A stretch of 64,000 nt of DNA. It comes from Trema orientale (lineage: Eukaryota; Streptophyta; Magnoliopsida; Rosales; Cannabaceae). Shown one piece after another: positions 20,395 to 32,344 of this stretch; positions within the stretch are counted from its first letter, which is position 1, and each line of letters opens with the position of its first letter. The notes beneath the pieces were generated by a model. That model had not been told where the DNA came from. It made no database searches and worked only from the letters and a program-made list of their open reading frames with translations. The translations under genes and the position numbers were made by a program. The DNA lies in assembly GCA_002914845.1 (NCBI GenBank), contig JXTC01000299.1, forward strand, positions 317,002 to 381,001. The letters are read 5' to 3'.

Positions 20395-23225
20395 TAAAGA
20401 CAATCTCCAATGCTAAATTTTAGCATTTCGTTTAAAAAAAAATGTTCAATCATATGTCAAATATAATATACGTTTTAGTACATTATATTTCTTGTGTCAA
20501 ATATAATACAAAGAATAACACATGCAATTTTAGCATGTACCAAAATTTACAATATTGTCATTATTAACATGTGTTTAAGTTTGTAATTTTGTCGTTAGTA
20601 TATATTAGATTTTACAATACTGTCATTATAACATTTATTAAATTTTATAATATGGTCATTATTTATAATAAGGCAATTATATGACCAATTTAATTTTAGC
20701 ATGTGTGAATACAATATTGCCATTATAATAATTGAAAATATATATAATTTTACAATGTGGCCAATTTAATACTTGTATACTCTTTTCTCATCTTTTTTTT
20801 GTTCTTATTAAATTTTATTTACAATATTTCTCTAGCTAAATTCTATAAATTAGAGTTCCCTTCACTTCTTCATCAGGTGAGGATTCATCAAAATCCCCTT
20901 CTAAGAACATACTCAATAAGTTACTCATTTTTTTAGTGATCGTATTGATTAATTTTCTCATTTAAATAGAATATGACTATTTATTAAAGGAAAAAAAAAG
21001 AGTGATTGTATTGGTAGGTAATTAAGTGAAGCTTTTATCATTGGTAATTGGATGTTATAATAATAACAATTAATAGTAGAAAAATAAGTATAAAAAAATA
21101 TTGTTTGAATACAAAATAGCATTATTTTTAGTATGCATCTATTGGAGCAAAACTTAAAAAGTATACTCTAGTTTAGCATGTCATTTCATATATAACATTG
21201 TTATACCATTTTTTTTTAGTATTTTTGTATGGGTTTTGGACACTTATACTTATTTTTCAAAAAATAATACCAAATTTACGACCTTTCAAAAATAATAAAA
21301 ATTTCGTACAATTTTTTTATGACATTTTTCTAAATACTTTGGAAGCTAGAAAACATGGTGGCATTTTAGTACATAAGACATATTTTTTTTTTTTTACAAG
21401 AAACCACAAAGGTTTCGTGGAAATTAATTTAGTTTAATTTGGTTTCGTATTAGCGGAATTCTGTAAGTAAGTAAATCACAGGAAACCACAAAGGTTTCCT
21501 GGAAACTAGTTTGGTTTCCTTTAGCTGAATGTCCTGCACTTAAATTAAATAACAAGAAAGCACAAAAGTTTCTTAGAAACTAGTTTGGTTTCCTTTAGAT
21601 GAATGTCCTGTACGTAAGTAAATCACATGAAACTGCGAACATTTCCTGAAAACCATTGTAGTTTCTATTTTGCAGAATGTCCTATAGCTAAATAAATCAC
21701 AGGAAACCACAAAGATTTCTTGGAAACCATCGTGGTTTCCTTCTAGCGGAATGCCTTGTACATAAGTAAATCATAGGAATTCACCAAAGTTTCCTGGAAA
21801 CCAATTTAGTTTCCTTATAGCGAAATGTCATGTACGTAAGTAAATCACAGGAAACCACAAAGGTATCTTGAAAACCAGTTTGGTTTCCTTTAAGCGAAAT
21901 ACCCTGTATGTAAGTAAATCAAGGAAAAACTAAATTGGTTTCCTTTTAAAAGAATGTCTTTTATATAAGTAAATCACAGGAACTACAAAGGTTTCCTAAA
22001 AATCAATTTGGTTTTCTTTTAACAGAACACCATATATATAAGTAAATCATAGGAAACCACAAATCACTGATATGCCGCAGATGCATTATTCTTAATCACT
22101 GATATCAATGTGAATCTTAATTGTCTTCAAAACTTTTTTCATCTCAGAGAGGAGTAATAAATCGTCTTCCCGAAGCTATGCAATATCAATTAGCACACGA
22201 GGCCAAATCAATGAAAGTAATTTGGACTATATTTCATACATCAGAGAGAGAAAAGCTTAAAATTCCTAAGAAAAAGACAAAATATACAAGAATTCCAAGA
22301 TACTAGATCATTCACATACATTTCCTCAAACACCATAACTTCACCCTTGACACAACCAAGCTTTCAATACATAGAAAAAAAGAAAAAGAAAAAAATTTAA
22401 GAATAAAAATATTTGAATCCAAACAAAGCCAATTACAAAACAAAAGTTCCTACCCAAAAATTCAGCTCACGAAGATTTTAAAAGCAAAGTTTTTCATCCA
22501 GGTCTCACAATGACGAGAACGTCCGACCCACAACGTGTGAGGAGAAGACGCCTTTTAAATCTCCATCATCGTTAAGTATCTGGAATCCCTCAAACTATCA
22601 TTAGCTTTTTAGATATGGGCAAATGGTCAAATATGGTGAAGCCTGAGTGCCGTTTAGGGAGAGAATTCAGAATATGTTAGATATGGATTCGGGTTTCTGT
22701 GATTTGATCCATGGGTTAAGAAAATTGGTATTTTCTACAAAATACCGTATAATAATAAGTAGAACCCAGGGCACCGTATTTCTGGAAATAAGTTTTAAAA
22801 GTTCGTACGCAGTGTCATTTTCTCATTTTGTATTGAAGATGGAAGAGATGTGTCAATTCTAAATTTAACATATTTTGTTGAATTTTAACGCACATTTTTA
22901 TTTTTTTGCCCCAATGCTATTATGCTACAATAATTGCTATTTGAATTTTAATATTAGTATTATTTATAAAAAGTATTTTTATCCTACTATTAATCATTAT
23001 TATATCATTCAACTACTCTCTATCTAATCATTTCGTGACAATATTATAAATTAAAGTTCATGCTAAATTTTAGCATGTTATATTTTTTGTGTTATATTTG
23101 AAGTGAAGAATATAACCGGTTGAAACTTATGTCAAATTTAGAAATACTATTAGAGATCAATTTTTGGCTAAATGCTAAAATTTAGCATTGATGTATGATA
23201 TAACATGTCCTTTGGAGATACTTAG
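20395..23225. mobile_element. Long-terminal-inverted-repeat element, possibly Mutator-like, without transposase
   Basis: About 170 bp at the left (20395-20580) is similar to the reverse complement of the right end (about 23040-23225). Shared blocks in order are ATCTCCA, caatgctaaattttagcattt, 'caaatataa.aca', and 'catgc.aa.tttagcatg', ending near 'acaatattgtca'. The palindrome TGCTAAATTTTAGCA occurs near both ends. The inside holds a minisatellite (21390-22065) and AT-rich DNA but no transposase. Long degenerate inverted repeats suggest a Mutator-like or foldback element. A target duplication was not resolved, so the outer ends are within about 10 bp. Confidence 0.6.
21390..22065 (+). repeat. 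Minisatellite with units of about 70-78 bp and GGAAACC...GGTTTCC arms
   Basis: About nine degenerate units lie head to tail, each of the form 'aagtaaatcacaggaaacc', 'acaaaggtttcctgg', 'aaaccagtttggtttcctt', then '.agcgaatgtcctgta'. Units start near 21396, 21474, 21549, 21623, 21697, 21768, 21845, 21915, 21972 and 22044, some shortened. Each unit contains the inverted pair GGAAACC and GGTTTCC, so it can form a small hairpin. The array sits in the middle of the inverted-repeat element at 20395-23225. Confidence 0.8.
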
Positions 23226-23693
23226 GAAGGAGTTTTAACTTTCTCAATGTATAGTACTTTGTCACATTACTCTGTTAAGAGACATTATTGATAGTTAACA
23301 CCATATACAAGATAACAAACACATGAAGAATTTTACTTGTAACTGTACATATTGACACGGTTTTTTGTCTGTGTTACTGGGTGTTAATCGCTTGCTCCCA
23401 TTTTCTTCAACTAAATGGTGCAATAAATATATTTATATATTGTATTTTTGAAAGTGAAATAAATAATGAAAATTATGTGATACAATCAAACAAATACCTT
23501 ATGGACATTTACACATTTTATTTGTTAAAGATATAAATATATAAGTCTAACTAAGATAGACGGCTCAAGTTCACATTTTAGTAGCTGAATTAATTTCTGT
23601 TGTCTCCCGAGACCTGGCGTTAGGGCGTGCGGTTATCCTCCGTGGGATTAGACGGGGAGTAGCCCGAACTAGATATCCACAGTTATAAAATAT

Positions 23694-23866
23694 GGGGTGC
23701 GTCTACGGTAGGGACGTCCCTACGTAGGGCCCTGTCTATACACCGTTGGATGGGAATCTATGTATAAATAGATTCCCCATAGATTCTCGTTATTCCCCAC
23801 AGATTCCCATCCAACAGTGTATAAGGGGTGGTCCTACGTAGGGGCGCCCCTACTGTAGCCCTCCGC
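23694..23866. mobile_element. 173-bp foldback MITE with 9-bp target duplication
   Basis: The 9-mer ataaaatat lies at 23685-23693 and 23867-23875. Between them the two halves are near reverse complements: 'ctacggtagggacgtccctac' and 'cgttggatgggaatct' on the left pair with 'aggggcgcccctactgtag' and 'agattcccatccaacagtg' on the right. A 9-bp duplication fits the Mutator superfamily. No coding sequence fits in this length. Confidence 0.85.
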
Positions 23867-23885
23867 ATAAAATATATATATATAT

Positions 23886-24080
23886 GGTTGCCAATCCGGT
23901 AGGTATTTTTTTTTTTTACTTATGTCTAGGTATTTTTTTTCTAGCCGTTGAATTATCATCTAACAATGATCTAAGGACTAAAATAAGATACATGAAAAGA
24001 CGTGCATCATTAATACTTTTTCTCTCTCCTACTTTTTAATATAAAAAAATATGTAAAAGATTTTTTCATTGGCCATAATT
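23886..24080. mobile_element. Truncated copy of the 46980-47224 MITE family
   Basis: Starting at ggttgccaatccggtaggt, the sequence follows the MITE in the pectinesterase intron for about 190 bp: 'tagccgttg..tcatcatctaa', 'gaaaagacgtgcatcattaa', and 'ctctctcctactttttaata'. It then diverges after 'cattggcc', so the right terminal repeat is missing. It lies 19 bp after the foldback MITE. Confidence 0.8.
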
Positions 24081-24920
24081 TTTTTGCACCAAACAAGCCG
24101 TAGACATTATACTTTATCGCACTACAGCATGAATTGTGTCGATAGTAGTACATCATTCTTACTTTGTTTTATTTTTTACTTTCAATAATTCGTTGAAAAC
24201 TATCTTCCAGGAAAAAGAAAATTTTTGGAAGAGACAACCTAAAACACACTAAGTTTTGTTTAGTATTTTTTAGTGACGAAAAACATGGGATTGTTAAACT
24301 AAACCAATGAAATCCAATATATCCGTCATACAAAACTACCTAAGACAATTTTCTGATTATTTTATTCCAATGGAGGATATCACAAAAGATAAGATTTGTT
24401 AGAGATTTCTTATAATTAATGGGTCATTTGACTTTGTAACTACACTGGATTAATTATTACCAAAAAAAAAACTACACTGGATTAAATATAAAATACTTAC
24501 GTCGCTCTCCTGCTGACCCTTATAAAGGGGCAAAAAAGAAAAAAAAAAGAAAAAAAATAAAGAGACCGTTATTGGTGTGTCGGTGTAACTTGTGAATTCA
24601 AAACTTCTTGTTCTTTCTTTAAATTTTTCTTAAACTGGTTTTGTTTTCTTCAGGGTGTTTTAAAAATATAAAATTAAAGCATGTCAACATGGTTTTAATT
24701 TTTTGTCAAGTTTGAGAAGTCTATGTCCAAAATAAATCTTTTACCTTTTAATAGTATTCTTATAATTGAATTTAGTAATGTCATTAGGTACTAGTGGTGC
24801 TTATCACTATGCTCTAATAGAGTAGTAAGATCTACTTTATAATTTATATGTGTACCGAGCATCACAAGTTAGCATTATTTATGAATTAAGAATAATACTA
24901 TAGGACACTATATATTGCCC

Positions 24921-25156
24921 AATACTATATAATGTGTCAGTATGTTACAGACTAATTATAATTATACTTTATGTAAGGTTCATGTGAGACCTGATTTATT
25001 AATTAGAATAACCCAGTAACAGATTGACACATCATTCCAATACTATATAATGTGTCAGTATGTTACAGACTAATTATAATTATACTTTATATAGGGTTCA
25101 TGTGAGACCTGATTTATTAATTAGAATAACCCAGTAACAGATTGACACATCATGTG
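24921..25156 (+). repeat. Tandem duplication of a 118-bp unit
   Basis: The unit beginning aatactatataatgtgtcag at 24921 repeats at 25039 with only a few differences, through 'cagtaacagattgacacatca'. The near identity suggests a recent slippage or unequal exchange. The wider stretch 24081-25797 shows no gene. Confidence 0.85.
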
Positions 25157-25797
25157 GTATTGAGCATCACTGATACCCGACATCATTACTCATAAGTTAA
25201 ACCCAACTGCTATATACGAGGGACTTAATTATTCAAGAGTGAGTTGAAGTAGGATAGCTATTATTAGTATGCTTGTTTTGACATTAAAAAAAAAAAACTC
25301 TACATTCTTAGCCAAATATTTAGTATTATATTGTAATTCTAATATAATGACCTTCTAATTATATTTACTTGTAGGATTCCTTTAATCTGCTTAAAATTCT
25401 CTACCTATAGAGTCGGATATATTGACAGTTGTTCAAGGTCCTATTGAGGGTGTATTCTATTGTTGAATATATTTTACTTATTTTCTTCTTCTTTTTTCCC
25501 TCCTAATGTCATGGTTAATCATGTATTTATAATGAAAATTCACATAATTTACCAAAGTTTGTGTTAAGAGTGGAGGATGAGCTTATTGATTTGGTTGAAG
25601 AAAATCTTTTCTTTTATGGGAATCTATTATTATAAAAAAAAATTTGTTTTTTAAATAACAGGTTTGTTCATCTGAAAAAAAAGAAAAGTAAAGAAGAAAT
25701 AACGCATTCTTTAGGAGCAACAAAATGAATTATTAAAAAACATATAAGTGACTGAAATTTGGAAGAGTGGCATCCTAAATATATAATGGCTCGTAGC

Positions 25798-27445
25798 TAT
25801 TGAGACTAAAACCATTTATTGAAAATTGATTAGAATATTAGTTAGGCTATTAGGATTAGCTGTTCTTGTAACATATTAGTTGAGGCTTAACAACTTCTGT
25901 TTAGGTTAAGCTCTATGTTTAGCCTTGTAATATATATAGTGACAATGAAATTTAATTAACTTGGGCATTATTCACAAAATTCGCTCCCTCTCTCCCTCTC
26001 TCTCTCTCTCTATAATTTTTCCACAAAATTCACTCGTTCTCTTATAATTTTTCCTATGTTTCTATGTTTATCTTAAAACTTCAACTTGGTGTCAGAGTCA
26101 TTCTTGGCGTTCGTCTTCGTCAATGGCGTCTTCAAGCTCAAGCTCCAACCCCAGTGTTGAATCGTTAACACTCTCATGGCTCGTGGTCCTCAACTTCCGT
26201 TCGCAGCTACTCTGACTCCTTTTACTTTTAGTCCTGATCATGGTAACTACTCGTATTGGCGTTCTCAGGTGCTACCTGCGGTTCAAGCTCATGACCTTGA
26301 TTCCTTTCTGCTCGGAACCAAATTTAGGCCTCATCAGTTCATTGTGCACGATAATGGTGATTGTAGCTCGATGCAGGTGGTGAATCCTGAATTTACTTTC
26401 TAGATGCGCCCATATCAAGTTTTTATGAGTTGGTTGCTGTCTTTGATCTCTGAAGCCATGGTTGGTCACATTATGCGGTGCCAATCTACCACTGAAATTT
26501 GGCAAGTTCTAGAGCGTCTCTTTGCTACTCAGTCCAAAGCTCGAGCATTTCAACTTCAGTCCACGAAGAAAGATGCTTCCACCATTGATGAATACATTCT
26601 TTGTATGAAGAATATTTTGCAGATAGCTTAAGTGCAGCTGATCAGGTCATCACTAATGAAGTCATAGTTGTGAATTTGGCCTCTCGATGTAATAATTTGA
26701 TTCTTCAGGGAGTTCAATTTATGCTCTAGAATCAAGAAATGTGATTGGAGCATCTCAATTCCTCTTCCTTGACTCATGATTTGCACTCTGCTTCAGCTAA
26801 AGCTGTTTTTCACCAAAAAAAAAAAAAAGGTTCTGGTCGTGGCTATAACAATATTTGGGTATGGTAATGATGGATCTGGTTATCATGGTCCTGATAATGG
26901 TGGATGGTTTTATGGACGTGGTGGTCATAGCAATGCAAACAAAGCTATTTGGAAAAGTCTGTGGCCATGTAGGCCATACTGCTCTGCGCTGCTATCATCA
27001 GTTCGATATTTCTTATCAACAATCTCATCAAGGAACCCAGAACCCACATCTAGAGTCAAGTACTGCTCATCATTCAGCACATCAGGCTTCTCTGGCCAAT
27101 GCCGACACTCTGAATGATCCCTCGTAGTACGGTCTATTTCCATTTCTCATTTTTGTTCTCTTCATGACAAGCTTCCACTTATTGTTCCCCCGTATCGCTT
27201 GGGGGGTGTGTTGAGACTACAACCAATTCTGTTTAAACTTAATTAGATTATTATTTAGGCTGGTAGGATCAACAGTTCCTGTAACAGATTAGTTGGGGCT
27301 TAACAACTTTTATTCAAGTTAAGCTCAATGTTTAGCCTTGTAGGGATACATAATTGAAATTTACTATAACTTGAGCATTATTTACAAAATTCACTCTCTC
27401 TCTACAATATTTCATCTGTTTCTCTCTCTATCATAAAACTTCAAC
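25798..27445 (+). mobile_element. Short copia-type LTR retrotransposon carrying gag only
   Basis: The left LTR (25798 to about 26085) and the right LTR (27209 to about 27445) share 'ttgagactaaaaccattta'-like starts, 'gaggcttaacaact', 'taagctctatgtttagcctt' and 'aaaacttcaac' ends. A primer-binding-like TGGTGTCAGAGTC follows the left LTR, and a purine tract (ggggggtg) precedes TGTTGAGACT of the right one. The inside is 1.1 kb and encodes only a decayed gag; polymerase is absent. The element is therefore non-autonomous. Candidate flanks gtagc and gtaac match at four of five positions. Confidence 0.8.
26123..27126 (+). pseudogene. Copia gag remnant
   Basis: The translation contains 'HGNYSYWRSQVLPAVQAHDL', 'FMSWLLSLISEAMVGHI' and STTEIWQVLERLFATQSKAR, the usual arrangement of copia gag proteins. 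A zinc-knuckle-like CGHVGHTALRCYHQFD lies at about 26960-27010, with the first cysteine of the knuckle lost (FGKVCGHVGH). A stop at 26401 and at least two frame changes break the frame. Confidence 0.8.
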
Positions 27446-28063
27446 GGTAACTAATTACTTCTTCTTCTGTTTTATGGTAACTGAGACCAATTGTTGTATG
27501 AGAACGTAACGTGCTATATTTCATGGTCAAATACTCAAACGTAACGTGCTATAGTTCATCGTCAACTTAATATTTTTATTGCCGTGTTCGCAAATTTAAT
27601 AGTTCTAATAACTAAATATTAGATAACCATTGACTTATCTATGCAAAGTACATAACATGAAAAAGAGAAAGTTGGTCTTAAGGCCAAAACTATATCAAAT
27701 TTGATTATGCAAATCTGATATATTCTCATATATATTTATAGTACATGGCGGCTGAAGACTTTGCATAAATCAATAAATTGATATTTTTTTTCTTTGAATC
27801 GGTCACACTCTCAGCTAATAAAACATTCTTAGGGTGAAATATTAATGTGTGAAATATTAATAATAATCATACTTAATAAGTAGATTCTCTTCCGAAAATA
27901 CTAATTTTTACGAACATTTGGATTAGTTATTAGATGTTATATGTCCAAGTTTCATCTTTTCTGCAGGGTGGGAAGCAAATATCTATATAAAGCTCATCAA
28001 TTGTGAAGTTTATGTGTGCCAAAAACATAGCAAAATTGTGAGTTTTATTATAAGGGTTTTTGG

Positions 28064-28600
28064 GTTTGTTTGTTTGTGAGTCATAAATGTTCTTAGAGTA
28101 TTAATTCTAGGAAAATCTTCGTATTTGAGATTGTTAATAGTTCTTCAGGGGAAGGATAGAGTATTCTTCGAGAGAAGATAGGTTCTAAAACATACGAGGA
28201 AGTCCTAATGTGTAGAACTGAAGACATACTGAAGCAGAGAAGCTTAGCCTTTGAAGGGAGTTCAAGAGCATAAAGTCAAATAAGCTGAGTGGAGCTTACA
28301 GAATTGATAGAGTTAAACACATTGTGTCAAGAGATAAAAGGAAATTTTACTTTGAATAAGTCAATTGGTATTTGTACTTTAAAAATTGTTACTAATACTT
28401 TTCTTTCTCTGGGTGTGGCTTTGTAGAGTAGGCTATTGAGAAATAGTTGAACTACGTAAAAATCTCATGTGTCATTTATTTTCTTGCTCTTGATTTTGGT
28501 TACTGTGATTAATTTAAGTAAAGCACACAATCAGGAAAACGAACAATATTTGCAACAACAACAGACAACACCACCGTTGCAACAGCAGATAAACAACCAA
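28064..28600 (+). repeat. LTR-like fragment related to 61010-61410 and 62840-63000
   Basis: Shared phrases in the same order are 'gagagaagataggttcta', 'gaagggagttca.gagc', 'gagtggagct.ac', 'gtatttgtactttaaaaat', 'ctaatac.tttctttct', then 'gggcgtggc'-type and 'gttgcaacagcag'-type sequence. This resembles the 3' part of an LTR with its downstream leader. There is no coding region, and the outer ends were not found. Confidence 0.6.
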
Positions 28601-30632
28601 ATTTGATTTAATTAATTATTTAGTAAAATGTATGTTGGGTAAAAAAAATTAGAAGTCACATAACATATTTTCACCCATACCAAATTTAGGGCATGAGAGT
28701 TTATTAATTTAAGTTCAACCCATTTAATGTTATAAAAATAATCTCTTAATTACAATCTTTTGGTACAAAAGAAAACCCTTTGATTCCAATTATAATGACG
28801 TCAATTTACTTATATAATTTGGGGAAAGTTCGGGTAATTTTGGATTGCAGCTGTACTTAACTGAAATAATTGAGTTGTCTACATATCCCATTGTGAGGAT
28901 CAAGTTACTTGTAGTTCTAAGAATTTTGAATTAAAAAAAATTCCGATGAATGACCCTGTACAGGAATTTATGATAATTTTTAAGAATTTATGAAATTCCG
29001 GTAAATGACCATATCGCAGAATTGGGAGAATTTTAAATGTTGGTGAATTCCTAAGTAAATGACCTTTGTTGGAATTCTAAAGATTTGTGTTTGGAGTTAG
29101 AAGTAAAAGACTTTCTTGAAATTCTGGGAAAGTTCAATTCAACTTGAAATTTGTGACTGCACTTAGTTTTTCTTATGACTAAGTTGCCTACGTATCCTTT
29201 TAAAAGAATCAAGTCAATGTAATTCGATATAAAGTTGTTTGTGGTTACAAAATTTTGAAACAAAAGACCTCACTTGGATTTTTTTTTTTTTATAATCCAA
29301 AAAAAATCTATTATTGGCATTACTACGATTTGTCACAATAATAGATAACATGAATTATATCTTTTGGTCATTTGATAGGCCCATAATCCGATTAATAGTA
29401 AGCCCATAATCCGATTAATTTGAATCCAACTTAAATATTGAATTCTTTTGGGGTTTATACAGCCTGGAGATTTAAAAAGATTTGATTAGTTTGTTTTGGA
29501 TTCAAACTTCAATTATCACATAATTTTGGGAGACAATTTCTATTCTTTATTTGTTTTTGAAACTTTATTTGGATTACAATCCAGATTTAAAATAGAGTTC
29601 AAATATGACTTCCGGTCTATATAAGCTAGACTTAATTTTGAGCATTATCTCGACAAACTAAAAGAGTAATATGTCCTTCAAGCAATGTCAAGAATTCTCT
29701 TGTAGCATATAGCTATTTTAATTCCTTTCTGCTTTTTAGGTAGATGTCATTTTCACAATAAAGTTCTATTTGATATTCCCTTAAAAGTTATCAAGTATTT
29801 AGATTGGATTAGAGTCCTCAGTCTCAATCTCTCTATAGAAGAATAGGTAATGTCCCAATAAGGTGAACGAACTGTTCCTCATCATGTATGAATTTTGGAT
29901 GTGTTTTAATCGTATCTTCACTGTTGCTTTTTTTTTTAATTGGTACTTTCCATACTTTTGCAGTAGGTTGAGAAGTATTTTGGGCAACTCAATTTGTGGA
30001 GAGAGAAAAAGGACAAGTTCGGGCCATTTGTTTTGAGTACTGAATCAGCCTCTTTTCTTTTATTTGGTGAGTAATACTGTTTTGTTACTTTATGAAACAA
30101 ACTCTTTTCCTTGGCTTGTTTGGTTTTGGCATCAACTGGAAGTCTTCTTTAAGGGAAACACCATCACGTAAGCTATCATGCACTAACATCGATCCATAAT
30201 GTGTTTGTCATATCTTTTTCCAAAAACAAGGAAATGATAAACTCTATTGATGGCCTCCTCTTTGTAACAGAACCTATCATTTTATAGGAGTCATTTTTTT
30301 TCACTTTTTATGCTTGCTTATGTTTGTCAAACAGATATAACAGTAAGCCTTTTTTTTTTTTTTTTTACGTAATTATCCCAATTAAAAAAAAATTGAAGAT
30401 AATTCCAAGACCCCAGATGATAATATATGTGCGTATATTTGAATTCGTTTTATCAAAATAACAAAAACTAAGATTTGATCTTACCGATCCCGTTGTTTAT
30501 TTTACTTTTTAAAATTCAAATACGTATACATCATTTTTTTTTTAAATAACAGCATAATGACAAAAAAAATAGAGAAAATTTGATTTTCTATTGGTTCTAC
30601 TTCTCACATTTAACCTTGACAGCTTATAAAGC
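28601..30632. other. Gene-free AT-rich DNA
   Basis: Only short frames without recognisable domains are present. Two near-repeats of 'aattccgatgaatgacc' and 'aattccggtaaatgacc' occur at about 28940 and 28995. A pair of 'cataatccgattaat' phrases lies at 29380-29420. No element ends or exons were recognised. Confidence 0.45.
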
Positions 30633-31057
30633 CTAGGTTGTAGTGAAACCAAAGGAAAAAATTTTTGTCATGGAAACGTTGACGAACAAGAGTGAAAGAA
30701 GAAATAACGAACAAGAGTGAAAGAAGAAATAACGAGTGGAAAAAGGCAAGAGTGGTGAGAACATAAGAGGGTAAAAGTCATTGACTGCCAAACACAAGAG
30801 TGAGTGAATTTTTCTGAGTGAAACACATGAGGAAAGAGTGCTTGTGAGGTCCTAATCTAGGTTGTAGTGAAACCAAAGGACAAAATTTTTGTCATGGAAA
30901 CGTTGACGAACAAGAGTGAAAGAAGAAATAACGAGTGGAAAAAGGCAAGAGTGGTGAGAACATAAGAGGGTAAAAGCCATTGAGTGCCAAACACGAGAGT
31001 GAGTGAATTTTTCTGAGTGAAACACATGAGGAAAGAGTGCTTGTGAGGTCCTAATCT
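30633..31057 (+). repeat. Two tandem leader repeats of about 200-224 bp
   Basis: Unit A (30633-30856) and unit B (30857-31057) both start ctaggttgtagtgaaaccaa and end cttgtgaggtcctaatct. Unit A has an extra internal copy of the phrase gaacaagagtgaaagaagaa. The pair lies directly upstream of a gypsy-like gag fragment and probably represents its untranslated leader. Confidence 0.85.
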
Positions 31058-31086
31058 TATTTTTACAGATTTCAATATATCACGCA

Positions 31087-31471
31087 ATCAAGAAGGTACA
31101 GAAGGTAACACAACCGAAGAGGTACAACAACTAACCGTTCTGAACTTACAACTACAGGCGTTGTCGGGGGAGATGAGGAGAATGATGAGAGCTGAATTAG
31201 AAGCAATTCATGAGAGGATGGATAGGTTGGAAGGAGAAACAACCACGAGAGAGCCTCAAAATGCTCCCATTAGGCAACCACCTAGACGGGTACAACTAGA
31301 TGAGCAATGGGGTGATGATGAAGATGTAGAGGAATAGGAGGAGATAGATGATCCAACAATAAACAGGGGCAAGTTTAGGCGTGGTTATGGGAATAGAGAA
31401 ACTAGGATGGGTTGGTCTAGAAGAGATAATGACTTGGGAGGCATTAAAGTGAAGATGATTTCCCCTTGATT
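31087..31471 (+). pseudogene. Ty3/gypsy-type gag N-terminal fragment
   Basis: The frame reads NQEGTEGNTTEEVQQLTVLN, then a helical LSGEMRRMMRAELEAIHER-type stretch, an acidic segment with a TAG stop at about 31336, an Arg-rich part, and RRDNDLGGIKVKMISP before a TGA. The final motif is typical of the start of the structured gag domain in plant gypsy elements. The rest of gag and all of pol are missing. Confidence 0.6.
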
Positions 31472-31690
31472 AAGATTAGATCATTATCAGCGGCCTAGGT
31501 CGTGAGACCTCGACGGCCCTGTCATGCCTATGTTGTAGCTTGGTCAAGAAAAATAAAGAAGAGAATTTTGGAGAAAATACGAAAGAATGAGTTTAATTTC
31601 GCCTTGATTAGAACTAGATCATTATCGGCAGCCTAGGTCATAAGACCTCGACGGTCCTGTCGTATCTAGATCATAATAAAAATCAAGATG
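31472..31690 (+). repeat. Dispersed repeat with CGGCCTAGGTC core, copy B
   Basis: Two units lie at about 31480-31545 and 31610-31690, each with 'tagatcattatc.gc', 'gcctaggtc', 'gacctcgacgg.cctgtc'. They match the block at 790-985. From 31691 to about 32340 a pyrimidine-rich stretch follows, as it does after copy A; no gene is seen there. Confidence 0.65.
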
Positions 31691-32344
31691 TCAAGAAGAA
31701 AATTGCAATAAAGGATTTGTATGAAGAACCCTGCATCGCTTACTCTGTAGATTGAATTGAATACTCTTTTGCAGATTTCTTTCTCCTTTTGCCTTCTTCT
31801 TTTTCTTGTGTATTTTTTTTTTTTACTTCTGTCGTTTTCCTTCCTTTTTTTTTTTTTTTCAGTATCTTCTTTTTCTTGGTCTTGTGTATGTCCTTATTTA
31901 TAGACCCAAACTGAGAGGTAATATCCTTTTCTTCAAACCCCACTTCTACACTTTTACCCTACTTCTATGCTTTTTAGTGGGAACGTGACTATCCCACCTT
32001 TTGTGGAGGTAGAGCATAGGATGAGTGGGTAGTTATAGGATAATGGAATATAAGTGAGATAAATCTATACCATATTTTCATTTATTGATTTTTTTTTTTT
32101 TTTGTCATCAACTATTTCAAATAATCATGACTTTTTTGTTTACGTATCAGGCTTTCACTTTTTTTTTTTTTGTTTAAACAATGTAGAATAGTTATTAATT
32201 AAAAATTGGTACTCATGTGATCTCATATCTTTCAAAATACATACATAAAATAGGATTTTGGATAACATAATGGGCTATTTGAAAATTTAGGAACATAAAT
32301 CTAGATGAAAACATAATTTAGGATATATAGTTGATTAACGCATT

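Noticed and set aside
21390..22065. Regularly spaced repeats reminiscent of a CRISPR array
   Set aside because: Units are degenerate along their whole length with no unique spacers, and the context is a plant transposon.
25793..27451. Possible target duplication gtagc/gtaac for the gag-only copia element
   Set aside because: It needs a non-canonical LTR end and has one mismatch, so I did not use it to define the element.
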